A stretch of DNA of 64,000 bases from Clostridiaceae bacterium (GTDB lineage: Bacteria > Bacillota > Clostridia > Peptostreptococcales > T1SED10-28), in contig PWFQ01000060.1 in the NCBI GenBank assembly GCA_003554105.1, positions 62,001 through 126,000 on the forward strand, read 5' to 3'. This document shows, piece after piece, positions 8,778 to 17,672 of the stretch; the stretch's first letter is position 1, and each line of letters begins with the position of its first letter. Position numbers and translations under genes: made by a program. The notes beneath the pieces were generated by a model. The model did no database searches. It was not told the origin of the DNA and was given only the letters and a program-made list of their open reading frames with translations.

Positions 8778-9779
8778 TTACTGTTTTTTTAAACTTTCCA
8801 TATAAAGCATCACTTCAACGGCGTTGGTTGCTGCCCCTTTCCTTAAATTGTCAGCAACGATCCACATTGAAAGACCCTTGACATTGAAGAGATCTTTTCT
8901 CAATCTTCCAATAAAAACTTCATCCCTCTCGTCAGCATCGAACACAGTAGGATATATCAAAGATTCCGGCTCATCCATAAGAACAATGTTACTTTGAGAT
9001 TGAAGGATTCTTCTTGTTTCTTCAATATCCGGCGCCTTCTCAAATTCAACGTATACTGACTCACTGTGACCGTTAAACACAGGAACTCTAACCGCTGTAG
9101 GTTGAACCTGTATCTTTTGATCATCTAAAATTTTCTGTGTTTCAAAGATCATTTTATGCTCTTCTTTCGTATATCCGTCATTCTGGAAAACATCGATATG
9201 AGGCACGCAGTTTCCGGCGATTTTAACAGGATAGGTGCTTGGTTTATGCTCCCCATCCTTTAATTGCCCTTCCAATTCTTCAATGCCTGCAGTTCCACTT
9301 CCGGAAACCGCTTGATAGGTTGAGACCACAATCCGTTGTATTTTATAAGCCCGGTGAAGAGGATATAAAGCTGAAACCATTTGTATGGTGGAGCAATTGG
9401 GGTTTGCTATGATTCCCCGATAGTTTTTTAAAAGGTCTCCATTAATTTCAGGGACAATCAAAGGCACATCCACATTCATCCTCCATTGTGATGAATTGTC
9501 GATTACAATATTTCCCGCTTCAGCAGCAATTTTTCCGTATTTCTCTGAAATACCTCCACCTGCTGAGAAAAACAGATAGTCAAAGGATTCTTTCATTGCT
9601 TCTTCAGTCAAGGCCTCTATGGTGAGTTCCACTCCCTTAAACTCAACCTTTTTTCCTAATGAACGTTCCGATGCGAAAATATGCAAAGATGAAATTCCAA
9701 CCTCTCTTTCCTCTAAAATCTGAAGAATTTTCCGTCCTACGTTTCCTGTACCGCCCACAACACCAATTTTTAATGTCAA
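8778..9779 (-). CDS. asd: Aspartate-semialdehyde dehydrogenase
   Basis: This protein of 333 residues has an N-terminal GVVGGTGNVGRKI NADP motif and the catalytic Cys in IIANPNCSTIQM. The His-containing RVPVFNGHSESVYVEF region is also present. The start is TTG, with AGGAGG 8 bp upstream. It reduces aspartyl phosphate to the semialdehyde. It is the first gene of the operon, directly after the lysine riboswitch and terminator. Confidence 0.95.
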   Translation of the reverse strand: MTLKIGVVGGTGNVGRKILQILEEREVGISSLHIFASERSLGKKVEFKGVELTIEALTEEAMKESFDYLFFSAGGGISEKYGKIAAEAGNIVIDNSSQWRMNVDVPLIVPEINGDLLKNYRGIIANPNCSTIQMVSALYPLHRAYKIQRIVVSTYQAVSGSGTAGIEELEGQLKDGEHKPSTYPVKIAGNCVPHIDVFQNDGYTKEEHKMIFETQKILDDQKIQVQPTAVRVPVFNGHSESVYVEFEKAPDIEETRRILQSQSNIVLMDEPESLIYPTVFDADERDEVFIGRLRKDLFNVKGLSMWIVADNLRKGAATNAVEVMLYMESLKKQ

Positions 9780-9830
9780 TACAAAAACCTCCTGTTTAAT
9801 TTTAGTTTCTCTCTTTCTTTATTATAATAT

Positions 9831-9859
9831 AAAAGCGCTCCGGGAAATACCAGGAGCGC
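9831..9859 (-). terminator. Intrinsic terminator of the lysine riboswitch expression platform
   Basis: On the minus strand GCGCTCC pairs with GGAGCGC and is followed by TTTTATA, 51 bp before the asd start. In lysine riboswitches, ligand binding favours this terminator. Confidence 0.88.
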
Positions 9860-9907
9860 ACAATCACAAAAATGAATGTATAGGTGTTTCATAACCTATA
9901 CCTTCTA

Positions 9908-10076
9908 TCAAATAGCCCTCCATGGTTCCCCATGACAGTTGCAGGATTATTCATCCTACACCCAGCACCAATTGTTCAGCAACAATTGACACTTCGGCAC
10001 CTTCGCCTTTCCTATAGATTCAAGTCGCTGAAACCCATTGTTCTATAGTACTCTTCTCAAGTGCACCTCTATTTAC
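9908..10076 (-). promoter_or_regulatory. Lysine riboswitch (L box) aptamer
   Basis: Read on the minus strand, the L-box core elements appear in order: AGAGGTGC, AGAGTA, AGCGACTTGAA, GGCGAAGGTGCCGAAGT, GCTGGGT, TCCTGCAACTGTCA and GGAGGGCTATTT. The ends can pair as P1 (AAATAG with CTATTT). It is followed by a second hairpin (GTATAGG/CCTATAC) and the terminator. It should switch the whole asd-dapB-dapH-lysC-aminotransferase operon off at high lysine. Confidence 0.95.
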
Positions 10077-10103
10077 TATGAAGTTTTAACTTTAATGTAT
10101 AAT

Positions 10104-10131
10104 ACTATACCACAAATTTTTTGTTTGTCAA
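10104..10131 (-). promoter_or_regulatory. Sigma-A-type promoter of the lysine operon
   Basis: TTGACA, a 16 bp spacer and TATAGT lie on the minus strand about 30 bp before the riboswitch. The -35 box is just past the stop of the nitrilase-family gene. Confidence 0.8.
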
Positions 10132-10136
10132 AGCAT

Positions 10137-10949
10137 TTAATAAAGATCCTTTCTTCTGTTTTTACGGACCGGAAGTTCCTGTCGAATTCGTAGCCTTTCC
10201 TCCAAATCAATTTCACAATACAAAAACCCTTCTTTCTCGTCCAACTCTTTTAACGTCGTACCCCATGGATCTACTACCATACTATGTCCATACGCATGAT
10301 ATGGTGCCTGTAAATCCCGTGCAGGGGAAACAGCCATTATAAAGGCTTGGTTGTCCAGTGCTCTGGATCTCATCAAAAGTTTCCAGTGTGCCGGCCCTGT
10401 AGTAAGATTGAAAGCACCGGGCACAATGATGATTTCTGCTCCCTGTTTATCCATTTCTATAAACAACTCAGGGAAACGAACATCATAGCAAATCGCAACA
10501 CCGATTTTCCCGAAACTTGTATTGATCACGGTGATGTTGTCCCCCCTGGTCAATACTTCCGACTCACGAAAGGTAATTTGTCCAGGTATATCAATGTCAA
10601 ACAGATGGACTTTCCGATGCTTTCCTAGGATCTTTCCAAACTGGTCGAATATATATGAGGTGTTGTAGATTTTACTGCGGGACCTTTCAGGTATACTTCC
10701 GGCAATGAGAAGAATCTGATTCATCTTAGCAAACATTCTTAATTCTTTTACGGCAGGTCCATCTTCAGGTTCCGAAAAATCAGCAAAATAAGAATTGTGA
10801 TACGGGGTATTAAACATTTCCGGCAGCACGATAAGATCCGGATGATACTCATTAATTCCCTCTTTCATTCGTTGCAATGCTTTTTGAAGATTTTCCTCTT
10901 TGTCCATCCCGACTGTCATTTGAACTCCTAATAATTTTAATTTCTTCAT
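10137..10949 (-). CDS. Carbon-nitrogen hydrolase (nitrilase superfamily, omega-amidase-like)
   Basis: This protein of 270 residues carries the full Glu-Lys-Cys triad: Glu in VLPEMFNTPY, Lys in HRKVHLFDID and Cys in VAICYDVRFPEL. That places it near NIT2/omega-amidase proteins, which hydrolyse 2-oxoglutaramate-like amides. The start has AAGGAGGACATTC before the ATG. It has its own transcription start region, shared divergently with plsC. The exact substrate is unknown. Confidence 0.85.
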   Translation of the reverse strand: MKKLKLLGVQMTVGMDKEENLQKALQRMKEGINEYHPDLIVLPEMFNTPYHNSYFADFSEPEDGPAVKELRMFAKMNQILLIAGSIPERSRSKIYNTSYIFDQFGKILGKHRKVHLFDIDIPGQITFRESEVLTRGDNITVINTSFGKIGVAICYDVRFPELFIEMDKQGAEIIIVPGAFNLTTGPAHWKLLMRSRALDNQAFIMAVSPARDLQAPYHAYGHSMVVDPWGTTLKELDEKEGFLYCEIDLEERLRIRQELPVRKNRRKDLY

Positions 10950-11044
10950 GAATGTCCTCCTTCTTTATAGAAAATTTTTAATCCTTATGATATGATTATA
11001 AATGGATTTCGAAAGAAAACTCAAGTAATTAAGGAGGTTTTCCC

Positions 11045-11779
11045 ATGCGTCATGTCATCTTTGTTATTTTTTTTGTCATTTATTCCCTTTTTATCGGACT
11101 CATGTTGCCTGTTTTTTATCTTTACGAGAAAAGAGGACTTCTTAATAAGAAAAGAGATCTTTCTTTTCGAATAAACCAGCATTTTTCCAAACTGATTGTT
11201 CAGTTCAGCGGATGCGATCTTGAAGTGATCGGCAAAGAGCACATTCCCCAAGATGAAGCGGTCCTTTTTGTTGGAAATCATCAAAGCTATCTGGACATTC
11301 CTTTTCTTGTCTACGCTCTTGAACAGCCGGTTGGATTCGTTGCAAAAAAAGAGCTGGCTAAAATTCCAATTATTGGACGTTGGATTTACTATACTGATAG
11401 TGTCTTCATTGATCGAAAAGACATTCGCCAGTCATTAAGAGCAATTAATGAAGCTGCTGACACTATAAAAAGCGGACATTCAATGGTAATTTTTCCTGAA
11501 GGAACCAGAAGCAAGTCGGATGAGTTAGCGCCCTTTAAACCCGGCAGCTTAAAGCTTGCTCAAAAGGCAAAAGTATCAGTGATTCCTGTAACAACTATCG
11601 ACTCATACAGGCTCTACGAGGCAAACGGAAGTCGAATCAAACCTGGTAAAGTCCGTATCGTTATTAATCCGCCACTTTCCTCTACGAAGGAAGAGGGAAA
11701 TAAAACGATGGATAATACAATGGCTGTATATCAAACCATCAAAAGGCAACTCAATGAGTATAAAATAAAAAAACACTAA
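11045..11779 (+). CDS. plsC: 1-acyl-sn-glycerol-3-phosphate acyltransferase
   Basis: This protein of 244 residues has an N-terminal membrane helix (residues 3-25), the acyltransferase motif NHQSYLDIP (HX4D type) and FPEGTRSKSDELAPFK. It makes phosphatidic acid at the inner face of the membrane. The ATG follows AAGGAGGTTTTCCC. The stop codon lies inside the terminator stem. It is divergent from the nitrilase-family gene. Confidence 0.92.
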   Translation: MRHVIFVIFFVIYSLFIGLMLPVFYLYEKRGLLNKKRDLSFRINQHFSKLIVQFSGCDLEVIGKEHIPQDEAVLFVGNHQSYLDIPFLVYALEQPVGFVAKKELAKIPIIGRWIYYTDSVFIDRKDIRQSLRAINEAADTIKSGHSMVIFPEGTRSKSDELAPFKPGSLKLAQKAKVSVIPVTTIDSYRLYEANGSRIKPGKVRIVINPPLSSTKEEGNKTMDNTMAVYQTIKRQLNEYKIKKH

Positions 11780-11796
11780 CGGTCCCGTTAGTGTTT
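11771..11796. terminator. Bidirectional terminator
   Basis: A perfect 12 bp inverted repeat (AAACACTAACGG/CCGTTAGTGTTT) is followed by TTTCT. It separates the convergent plsC and hydroxyacid dehydrogenase genes and contains the plsC stop. Confidence 0.88.
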
Positions 11797-11802
11797 TTCT
11801 GT

Positions 11803-12744
11803 CTAATAGCCTTTATCAAGATCAACAATATTTATTAATGGTCGTCCATCTCTGTAACGTTTTAAATTCTCATATATTGTATCATACCTTCTTTGATTCC
11901 GCATTTCAGAAATCCACGAGTTATGAGGGGTAATAACTGCATTTTTAAAGTTCCATAGGGGATGCTCTTTAGAAAGCGGCTCCTTTTCAAATACGTCAAG
12001 TGCCGCACCATGAATTTCCTCTTTTTTCAATGCATTGATTAATGCGCTTTCATCAATAATGCTCCCTCTGGATACGTTAATTAATAGTGCAGACTCTTTC
12101 ATTAAATCAAAGGATTTTTCTCCCAGGAGGTGATGAGTGTCTTCTGTATAAGGGATGGTGAGTACAACAACATCACTAAATGCCAAAACCTTATTCAGTT
12201 CCTTTATCGGATGACATCGATCAAAATATTCAACCGGTTTCCCCGCTGTATTCACTCCGTGAATCTCCACGCCAAAGCCTTGAAGACGTCTTGCTCCCTC
12301 AATTGCGATACTCCCTGTTCCAATAAAGGTGACTTTTTTGTTGTACAATTCAAGCAGCGAAGTATCCATCTTCCATTCTTTTTTCATCTGCTGTTCTCTC
12401 AGCTGATGGGATTTCTTGTAAAACTCTAAAATTTTCAATACGATAAATTCTCCCATGGGGATACTATACCCCCCTTTATTGTTTGTAAGGGTAATCCCCT
12501 TTGCCTTCAGGAGTTCTCTCGGAACCTGATCAATGCCGATGCTGGATAATTGAATCCATTTCAGGTTGATCATTTTAGACAACTCAAGCGAGGAAAAAGG
12601 ATCATAGCATACAAGCACCTCAACATTTTTCAAATCCTCAGTGTATTCCAATTCCTTTTCTTTTTTTATTATTGTGTCGTATCCTAAATTTTGTATTTCT
12701 TCCATTTCACGTTTTCCATAATCATAGGTAAACAGTGCTCTCAT
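11803..12744 (-). CDS. D-isomer-specific 2-hydroxyacid dehydrogenase
   Basis: This protein of about 313 residues has a substrate-binding N-terminal half, an NAD-binding GTGSIAIEGARRL motif near residue 140, and the family catalytic Arg/Glu/His in NVSRGSIIDESAL, ALDVFEKEPL and ITPHNSW. The family reduces 2-oxo acids or oxidises D-2-hydroxyacids; the substrate cannot be read from sequence. The ATG at 12744 is preferred to the TTG one codon upstream because GGGAG sits 8 bp before it. Confidence 0.85.
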   Translation of the reverse strand: MRALFTYDYGKREMEEIQNLGYDTIIKKEKELEYTEDLKNVEVLVCYDPFSSLELSKMINLKWIQLSSIGIDQVPRELLKAKGITLTNNKGGYSIPMGEFIVLKILEFYKKSHQLREQQMKKEWKMDTSLLELYNKKVTFIGTGSIAIEGARRLQGFGVEIHGVNTAGKPVEYFDRCHPIKELNKVLAFSDVVVLTIPYTEDTHHLLGEKSFDLMKESALLINVSRGSIIDESALINALKKEEIHGAALDVFEKEPLSKEHPLWNFKNAVITPHNSWISEMRNQRRYDTIYENLKRYRDGRPLINIVDLDKGY

Positions 12745-12867
12745 CAAATCAACTCCCTTAATCTATTCTTTCTACAATATACCCAACATCTTAACCAATT
12801 ATCAATAGTCATGAAATACATCCTATAGTATACTATTGCAAGAAGGTTAAAATTAGGAGGAACAAAT

Positions 12868-13386
12868 ATGCTCTATAGAGTGAAACAATTCTTTCATGCT
12901 CTATTTCCCAAAATATCAGAGGATGATCTGCTCTGGGTGAATCGTATTCTTGGCCCAAATGAAGTGGAGCTGTTTAAGAAGCTGCCAGTTCACGAACAAC
13001 AGCATTCGATCGCAGTGGGAAAGGATTGTATGCGGGCAAATGGCTCTGAAGAATTACTTAAAGCGGCTCTTTTACACGATATCGGAAAAATCGAAAGCAA
13101 CTTGACTATACTTAATAAGTCACTTGTGGTTCTGTTGTCTCCATTCGAAAAGCATAAAAAACACATGGCCCGCTTTATACGGGATGCTTTTTATTACAAG
13201 GAATATCATCCTTTAATCGGTGCCAATCTTTTAAAAAATATCTACATCGAAATAAACCAAGGGGAATCTTTCTCTTTGACACAAAGTCAAGAACGTGTAA
13301 TCGAATTAATTGAAGCCCATCATCACGGTAACGATTCCCGGGACAATGAGCTCCAGCTCCTTAAAAAATCTGATGCAAATAATTAA
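12868..13386 (+). CDS. HD-domain metal-dependent phosphohydrolase
   Basis: This protein of 172 residues has an HDIG motif (LLKAALLHDIGKIE) and a later HHH cluster (IEAHHHGNDSRDNE) that complete an HD metal site. This family cleaves phosphoester bonds, often in nucleotides or cyclic dinucleotides, but the substrate is unknown here. The start has AGGAGGAACAAAT. It is convergent with prfC, with one base between them. Confidence 0.82.
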   Translation: MLYRVKQFFHALFPKISEDDLLWVNRILGPNEVELFKKLPVHEQQHSIAVGKDCMRANGSEELLKAALLHDIGKIESNLTILNKSLVVLLSPFEKHKKHMARFIRDAFYYKEYHPLIGANLLKNIYIEINQGESFSLTQSQERVIELIEAHHHGNDSRDNELQLLKKSDANN

Positions 13387-13387
13387 T

Positions 13388-14995
13388 TTACAGGTCTTCA
13401 AAGTCTTTTTTATACAACTCCCTGAGTATTACGCCGGGGTTGCGATCTGCAATTTTGCCTACAGCCCATTCATTCTGTAACAGGATTGCAGGACTTCCAA
13501 TATGATCCTCCACTAGCATACTATCCATTGTCGTGCTGAAACGGTCCGGATCATAATTCTCCATTTCTATCCAACGGATGTAACGATGTGACAGCCCTTC
13601 CATAGTAACATTAACGCCGTACTCATGCTCTAGACGATACTCTAAAACTTGGAACTGCAATACTCCAACAACTCCAACAATGTATTCTTCTATTCCAATA
13701 TTGGGCCTCTTAAACACTTGAATTGCCCCCTCTTCAGCAAGCTGGTTGATCCCTTTTAAAAACTGCTTTCTTTTCATTGAATTTTTGGGAAGAATTTTCA
13801 TAAAATGTTCCGGAGGAAACATCGGAATTCTTTCGAATTTCAATGTTGCATCTTCCTCTGACAATGTATCGCTGATCCGGAACACACCGGGATCATGAAG
13901 GCCGATGATGTCTCCGGGATATGCCTCCTCTACCACTTCCCGGTCCTGAGCCAGAAACTGTTGAGGTTGAGAAAGTCTTATCTTCTTTCCGGTTCTTGAG
14001 TTATAAACCGACATTCCCTTTTCGAATTTTCCTGAACAAATCCTCAAAAATGCCAAACGATCGCGATGAGCAGGATTCATATTCGCTTGAATTTTAAAAA
14101 TGAACCCGGAGAAATTCGGATTCTCCGGTTCAATGACTCCTTGATTGCTCAACCGAGGTTCAGGACGATAAGTAAGATTTAAAAAAGACTCAAGGAATGG
14201 TTCAACGCCAAAATTGGTCATTGCGCTTCCAAAAAACATCGGAGTTAAATCTCCGTTTTGCACTGCATCCTTATCAAAATCATCTCCAGCCATATCCAGC
14301 AATTCAATTTCGTCTTTTAACTGATTATGATAGGCTTCTCCGAGGAGATCAGTCAGCTTTTGATCTTCGATATCAACATTGACGATCTGTGCTTTATTTT
14401 GTCCATGGTCACCATCTTCGTACAGTTCAATCCGGCCTTTTGTTCGATTATAAACCCCTTTAAAGTTTCCGTCCGTACCGATGGGCCAATTCATCGGATA
14501 AGACCGTATCCCGAGTACTTTCTCAATTTCTTCCATCAGAGAAAAAGGATCTTTCCCTGCACGGTCAAGCTTGTTTACAAAGGTAAAAATCGGAATTCTC
14601 CGCTCTTTACAGACTTTGAAAAGCTTTTTTGTCTGAGGTTCCACTCCTTTGGCACAATCAATCACCATCACTGCACTATCGGCTGCAGTAAGTGTTCTAT
14701 AAGTATCCTCACTGAAGTCCTGATGGCCTGGTGTGTCCAAAATATTGATACAGCAGTCCTTATAATTAAATTGCATCACTGAGGAAGTAACTGAAATACC
14801 CCGTTGCTTCTCGATTTCCATCCAGTCGGAAACCGCATGCTTTTGAGCCTTTCTGGACTTGACTGAACCTGCCATCCGTATCGCTCCTCCATACAAAAGA
14901 AACTTCTCTGTAAGAGTGGTTTTTCCTGCATCGGGATGAGAAATGATGGCAAAGGTCCGTCGTTTATTAACTTCTTCTATAAATTTTTTATTCAT
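13388..14995 (-). CDS. prfC: Peptide chain release factor 3
   Basis: This translational GTPase of 535 residues has G1 SHPDAGKTTLTEK, G3 DTPGHQDFSEDTYRTL and G4 NKLDRAGKD, and the RF3-type C-terminal domain. It recycles RF1/RF2 from ribosomes after peptide release. The length is normal for the family. Confidence 0.95.
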   Translation of the reverse strand: MNKKFIEEVNKRRTFAIISHPDAGKTTLTEKFLLYGGAIRMAGSVKSRKAQKHAVSDWMEIEKQRGISVTSSVMQFNYKDCCINILDTPGHQDFSEDTYRTLTAADSAVMVIDCAKGVEPQTKKLFKVCKERRIPIFTFVNKLDRAGKDPFSLMEEIEKVLGIRSYPMNWPIGTDGNFKGVYNRTKGRIELYEDGDHGQNKAQIVNVDIEDQKLTDLLGEAYHNQLKDEIELLDMAGDDFDKDAVQNGDLTPMFFGSAMTNFGVEPFLESFLNLTYRPEPRLSNQGVIEPENPNFSGFIFKIQANMNPAHRDRLAFLRICSGKFEKGMSVYNSRTGKKIRLSQPQQFLAQDREVVEEAYPGDIIGLHDPGVFRISDTLSEEDATLKFERIPMFPPEHFMKILPKNSMKRKQFLKGINQLAEEGAIQVFKRPNIGIEEYIVGVVGVLQFQVLEYRLEHEYGVNVTMEGLSHRYIRWIEMENYDPDRFSTTMDSMLVEDHIGSPAILLQNEWAVGKIADRNPGVILRELYKKDFEDL

Positions 14996-15008
14996 TTTTA
15001 CAACTCCA

Positions 15009-15947
15009 TTAACGTGCTAAGATTTCGATGCTTGCTTTGAATATTTCATCTCCGGTCAGTCCATACTTTTCCATAAGTTCTTTAGGTTTTCCGGATTCTC
15101 CAAAAGTGTCTTTTACTCCGATTCTTTTCATAGGGACCGGGGCTTTTTCCGAAAGAACCTCTGCAACGGCAGAGCCCAGTCCCCCAATGATGTTATGTTC
15201 TTCTGCCGTGATCACTGCGCCTGTCTCTTTTGCGGCTTTTACGATTAACTCATCATCAAGTGGTTTGATGGTATGGATATTAATCACTCTGGCTTCTATT
15301 CCTTTTTCTTTCAAACGTTCTGCGGCAATTAGTGCTTCTGAAACCATTATTCCTGTCGCAATAATTGTAATATCTTTTCCTTCTCTTAAGGTAACGCCTT
15401 TACCGATTTCGAATTGATAGTCGGGGCCATCGTTAATCGTCGGTACTCCTGAACGTCCAAGGCGAAGGTATATGGGACCATAATATTCAGCTGCAGCTTT
15501 CACAGCCTCAATTGCTTCAGGACCGTCAGAAGGGACAATGACAGTCATATTGGGAATTACACGCATGCATGCAATGTCTTCCAAGGCTTGGTGAGATGCT
15601 CCGTCTTCCCCCACTGTTATGCCTGCATGTGTCGCGCAGATTTTCACGTTTAGGTTTGGGTATCCGATGGAATTACGGATAATTTCAAAAGCTCTTCCTG
15701 TGGCAAACATAGCGAATGTACTGGCAAAAGGAATTTTTCCAGTTGTCGATAAGCCTGCTGCCAACCCCATAAGGTTCTGTTCTGCAATTCCAACATTGAA
15801 GAAGCGATCAGGATAAGTTTTTCCGAACTCCGCTGTTTTGGTGGATTTAGAAAGGTCAGCGTCCAAAACAACCACTTGCTCATTTTTTTCTCCCAGTTCC
15901 AGAAGAGCCTTCCCGTATCCGTCTCTGGTTGCCATCATTTTACTCAT
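15009..15947 (-). CDS. Transketolase, C-terminal subunit
   Basis: This is the pyrimidine-binding plus C-terminal half of a split transketolase (about 312 residues). It has FGKTYPDRFFNVGIAEQNL with the conserved Glu that activates thiamine diphosphate, and EDGASHQALEDIA. The start at 15947 (MSKMMATRDGYG) follows GGAGGGACA and overlaps the end of the N-terminal subunit gene by 8 bp, so the two are coupled. The longer ORF-track start is unlikely. Confidence 0.92.
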   Translation of the reverse strand: MSKMMATRDGYGKALLELGEKNEQVVVLDADLSKSTKTAEFGKTYPDRFFNVGIAEQNLMGLAAGLSTTGKIPFASTFAMFATGRAFEIIRNSIGYPNLNVKICATHAGITVGEDGASHQALEDIACMRVIPNMTVIVPSDGPEAIEAVKAAAEYYGPIYLRLGRSGVPTINDGPDYQFEIGKGVTLREGKDITIIATGIMVSEALIAAERLKEKGIEARVINIHTIKPLDDELIVKAAKETGAVITAEEHNIIGGLGSAVAEVLSEKAPVPMKRIGVKDTFGESGKPKELMEKYGLTGDEIFKASIEILAR

Positions 15948-16764
15948 TCGTTGTCCCTCCAATCTCTCTGATTGCCTGGTCTCTCTCATCCTTGCTTGGG
16001 GCTTTTCCATGCCATCCGGCTTCGTCCTCCATAAAAGATACTCCTTTGCCCTTAACGGTCTTTGCTACAATCATTGTAGGTCCTGCCTTATAGGCTTTTG
16101 CTTTAAGAATTGCTTCTGATAGTTCATCAAAAGAATGTCCGTCAACGCTTAGCACATTCCAGCCGAAGGCACGAAATTTATCCGTTACCGGATCAACTGT
16201 CATAACTTCATCATTCGATCCGTCGATTTGTAATCCGTTATAGTCCAAAAAAGCTGTAAGGTTCCATAATTTATAATGATTTGCAGCCATCGCTGCCTCC
16301 CACACAATACCTTCTTGGAGCTCACCATCACCAAGAAGTGTATAGACTCGGCTCTCCGGTGATTCAGAGGCAAGACCAAGGGCCATTCCCACAGCCGCTG
16401 AAAAACCCTGGCCAAGAGAACCGGTTGACATATCAACACCGGGTACATTTTTCATTTCAGGGTGTCCTTGGAGGAAGTGCCCGATTTTTCTCAAATTAGC
16501 TAACTCCTCTTTAGGAAAAAAACCTTTTTCAGCCAATGCTCCATAAAGGACCGGTGCTGCATGACCCTTCGATAAAACAAATCGATCTCTTTCCTTCCAG
16601 ACAGGATTTTTCTCGTCAATCTGCATTTCCTGAAAATAGAGGACTGTCATAATTTCAACAGCAGACAATGATCCTCCCGGATGGCCTGACCCCGCATTAT
16701 AAAGCATTTCGATAATGTCTTTACGTAATGTTTTTGCTTTCCCAACAAGTACTGATTCCGTCAT
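15940..16764 (-). CDS. Transketolase, N-terminal subunit
   Basis: This is the thiamine-diphosphate-binding half of a split transketolase (about 274 residues). It has AGSGHPGGSLSAVEIM, a VLSKGHAAPVLYG segment and the ThDP-Mg motif LGDGELQEGIVWEA. The start at 16764 (MTESVLVG) follows AGGAGGCTTACGATTT. Together with the downstream gene it makes the pentose-phosphate transketolase, as usual in Clostridia. Confidence 0.92.
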   Translation of the reverse strand: MTESVLVGKAKTLRKDIIEMLYNAGSGHPGGSLSAVEIMTVLYFQEMQIDEKNPVWKERDRFVLSKGHAAPVLYGALAEKGFFPKEELANLRKIGHFLQGHPEMKNVPGVDMSTGSLGQGFSAAVGMALGLASESPESRVYTLLGDGELQEGIVWEAAMAANHYKLWNLTAFLDYNGLQIDGSNDEVMTVDPVTDKFRAFGWNVLSVDGHSFDELSEAILKAKAYKAGPTMIVAKTVKGKGVSFMEDEAGWHGKAPSKDERDQAIREIGGTTNE

Positions 16765-16786
16765 AAATCGTAAGCCTCCTGTTTGA

Positions 16787-17662
16787 TTAGTTTTTATCTT
16801 CCTTAAAGCCTTCTCCAAGAACTTCATGGGTTGTTGTCACCATCATAAAAGCCCTTGGGTCAACTTCATGAACAATTTTTTTCAGTTTTAACACCTGAGA
16901 CCGGTTTACTACACAAAGAAGCACATCCCTGTTTGTTCCCGTATACACCCCTTTACCTGCTAATGCAGTTACTCCCCTGTTCATCTCAATTGTGATTCGC
17001 TTGCTGATTATTTCAGGATTATTGGATATAATATAAAATGCCTTTGCATAACTGAGACCTTCTACGATAAAATCAATTAGTTTTACTAAAATGTATAACG
17101 CAATAATCGAGTAAAGAGAAGTTTCCACTCTACGTTCAACAATTCCAGCCGCGACCACAACCATTAGATCCAGGCCCATCATCAGTTTTGAAGTGCTGAG
17201 TCCGGGAAAGTATTTATTTAATATTGCTCCGCCTAAATCTGTTCCTCCGGTTGTACCTCCATAACGAAAGACAATTCCTAATCCAATTCCGGAGATTACT
17301 CCCCCGTAAATTGCTGCCAGGAGCAGATCATCAGTAACAGAAATGTTTTCACCAAAAAAAATATAGAAAAAGCGTATAAACGCTGACAGCATAATTGTTG
17401 AAAAAGCTGTTTTAGCGCCAAATGCTTTTCCTAACAGCAGAATCCCGATGATAAACAACGGGATATTTACCGCCAAGTTCGTAAAGTCAATGGGTATTCC
17501 CAGCATCCTTTGCAAAAGAATTGCAAATCCTGTAACTCCGCCGGGAGCAATTGTGTTCGGTTCCAGAAAAAAGACCAAAGAAAAAGCCAGTAGTCCGGTC
17601 CCAACTGCCAGCCCAAAGTATTCGATTACAATCCTCGCTTTTTTGTTTTGAATCATCATCAT
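16787..17662 (-). CDS. YitT-family membrane protein (DUF161/DUF2179)
   Basis: This protein of 291 residues has about five to six membrane helices (residues 10-210) in the YitT pattern (PNTIAPGGVTGFA, FRYGGTTGGTDLGG). A soluble C-terminal DUF2179 domain follows (about 215-285; GKGVYTGTNRDVLLCVV). The function of the family is not established. It lies 22 bp upstream of the transketolase pair on the same strand and 10 bp after the csaB-like gene, so the four genes may be cotranscribed. Confidence 0.85.
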   Translation of the reverse strand: MMMIQNKKARIVIEYFGLAVGTGLLAFSLVFFLEPNTIAPGGVTGFAILLQRMLGIPIDFTNLAVNIPLFIIGILLLGKAFGAKTAFSTIMLSAFIRFFYIFFGENISVTDDLLLAAIYGGVISGIGLGIVFRYGGTTGGTDLGGAILNKYFPGLSTSKLMMGLDLMVVVAAGIVERRVETSLYSIIALYILVKLIDFIVEGLSYAKAFYIISNNPEIISKRITIEMNRGVTALAGKGVYTGTNRDVLLCVVNRSQVLKLKKIVHEVDPRAFMMVTTTHEVLGEGFKEDKN

Positions 17663-17672
17663 TTTATCACTC

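Noticed and set aside
15009-16010. Longer ORF-track start of the transketolase C-terminal subunit
   Set aside because: It would overlap the N-terminal subunit gene by 71 bp; the internal ATG at 15947 has a strong ribosome site and the classic 8 bp overlap.
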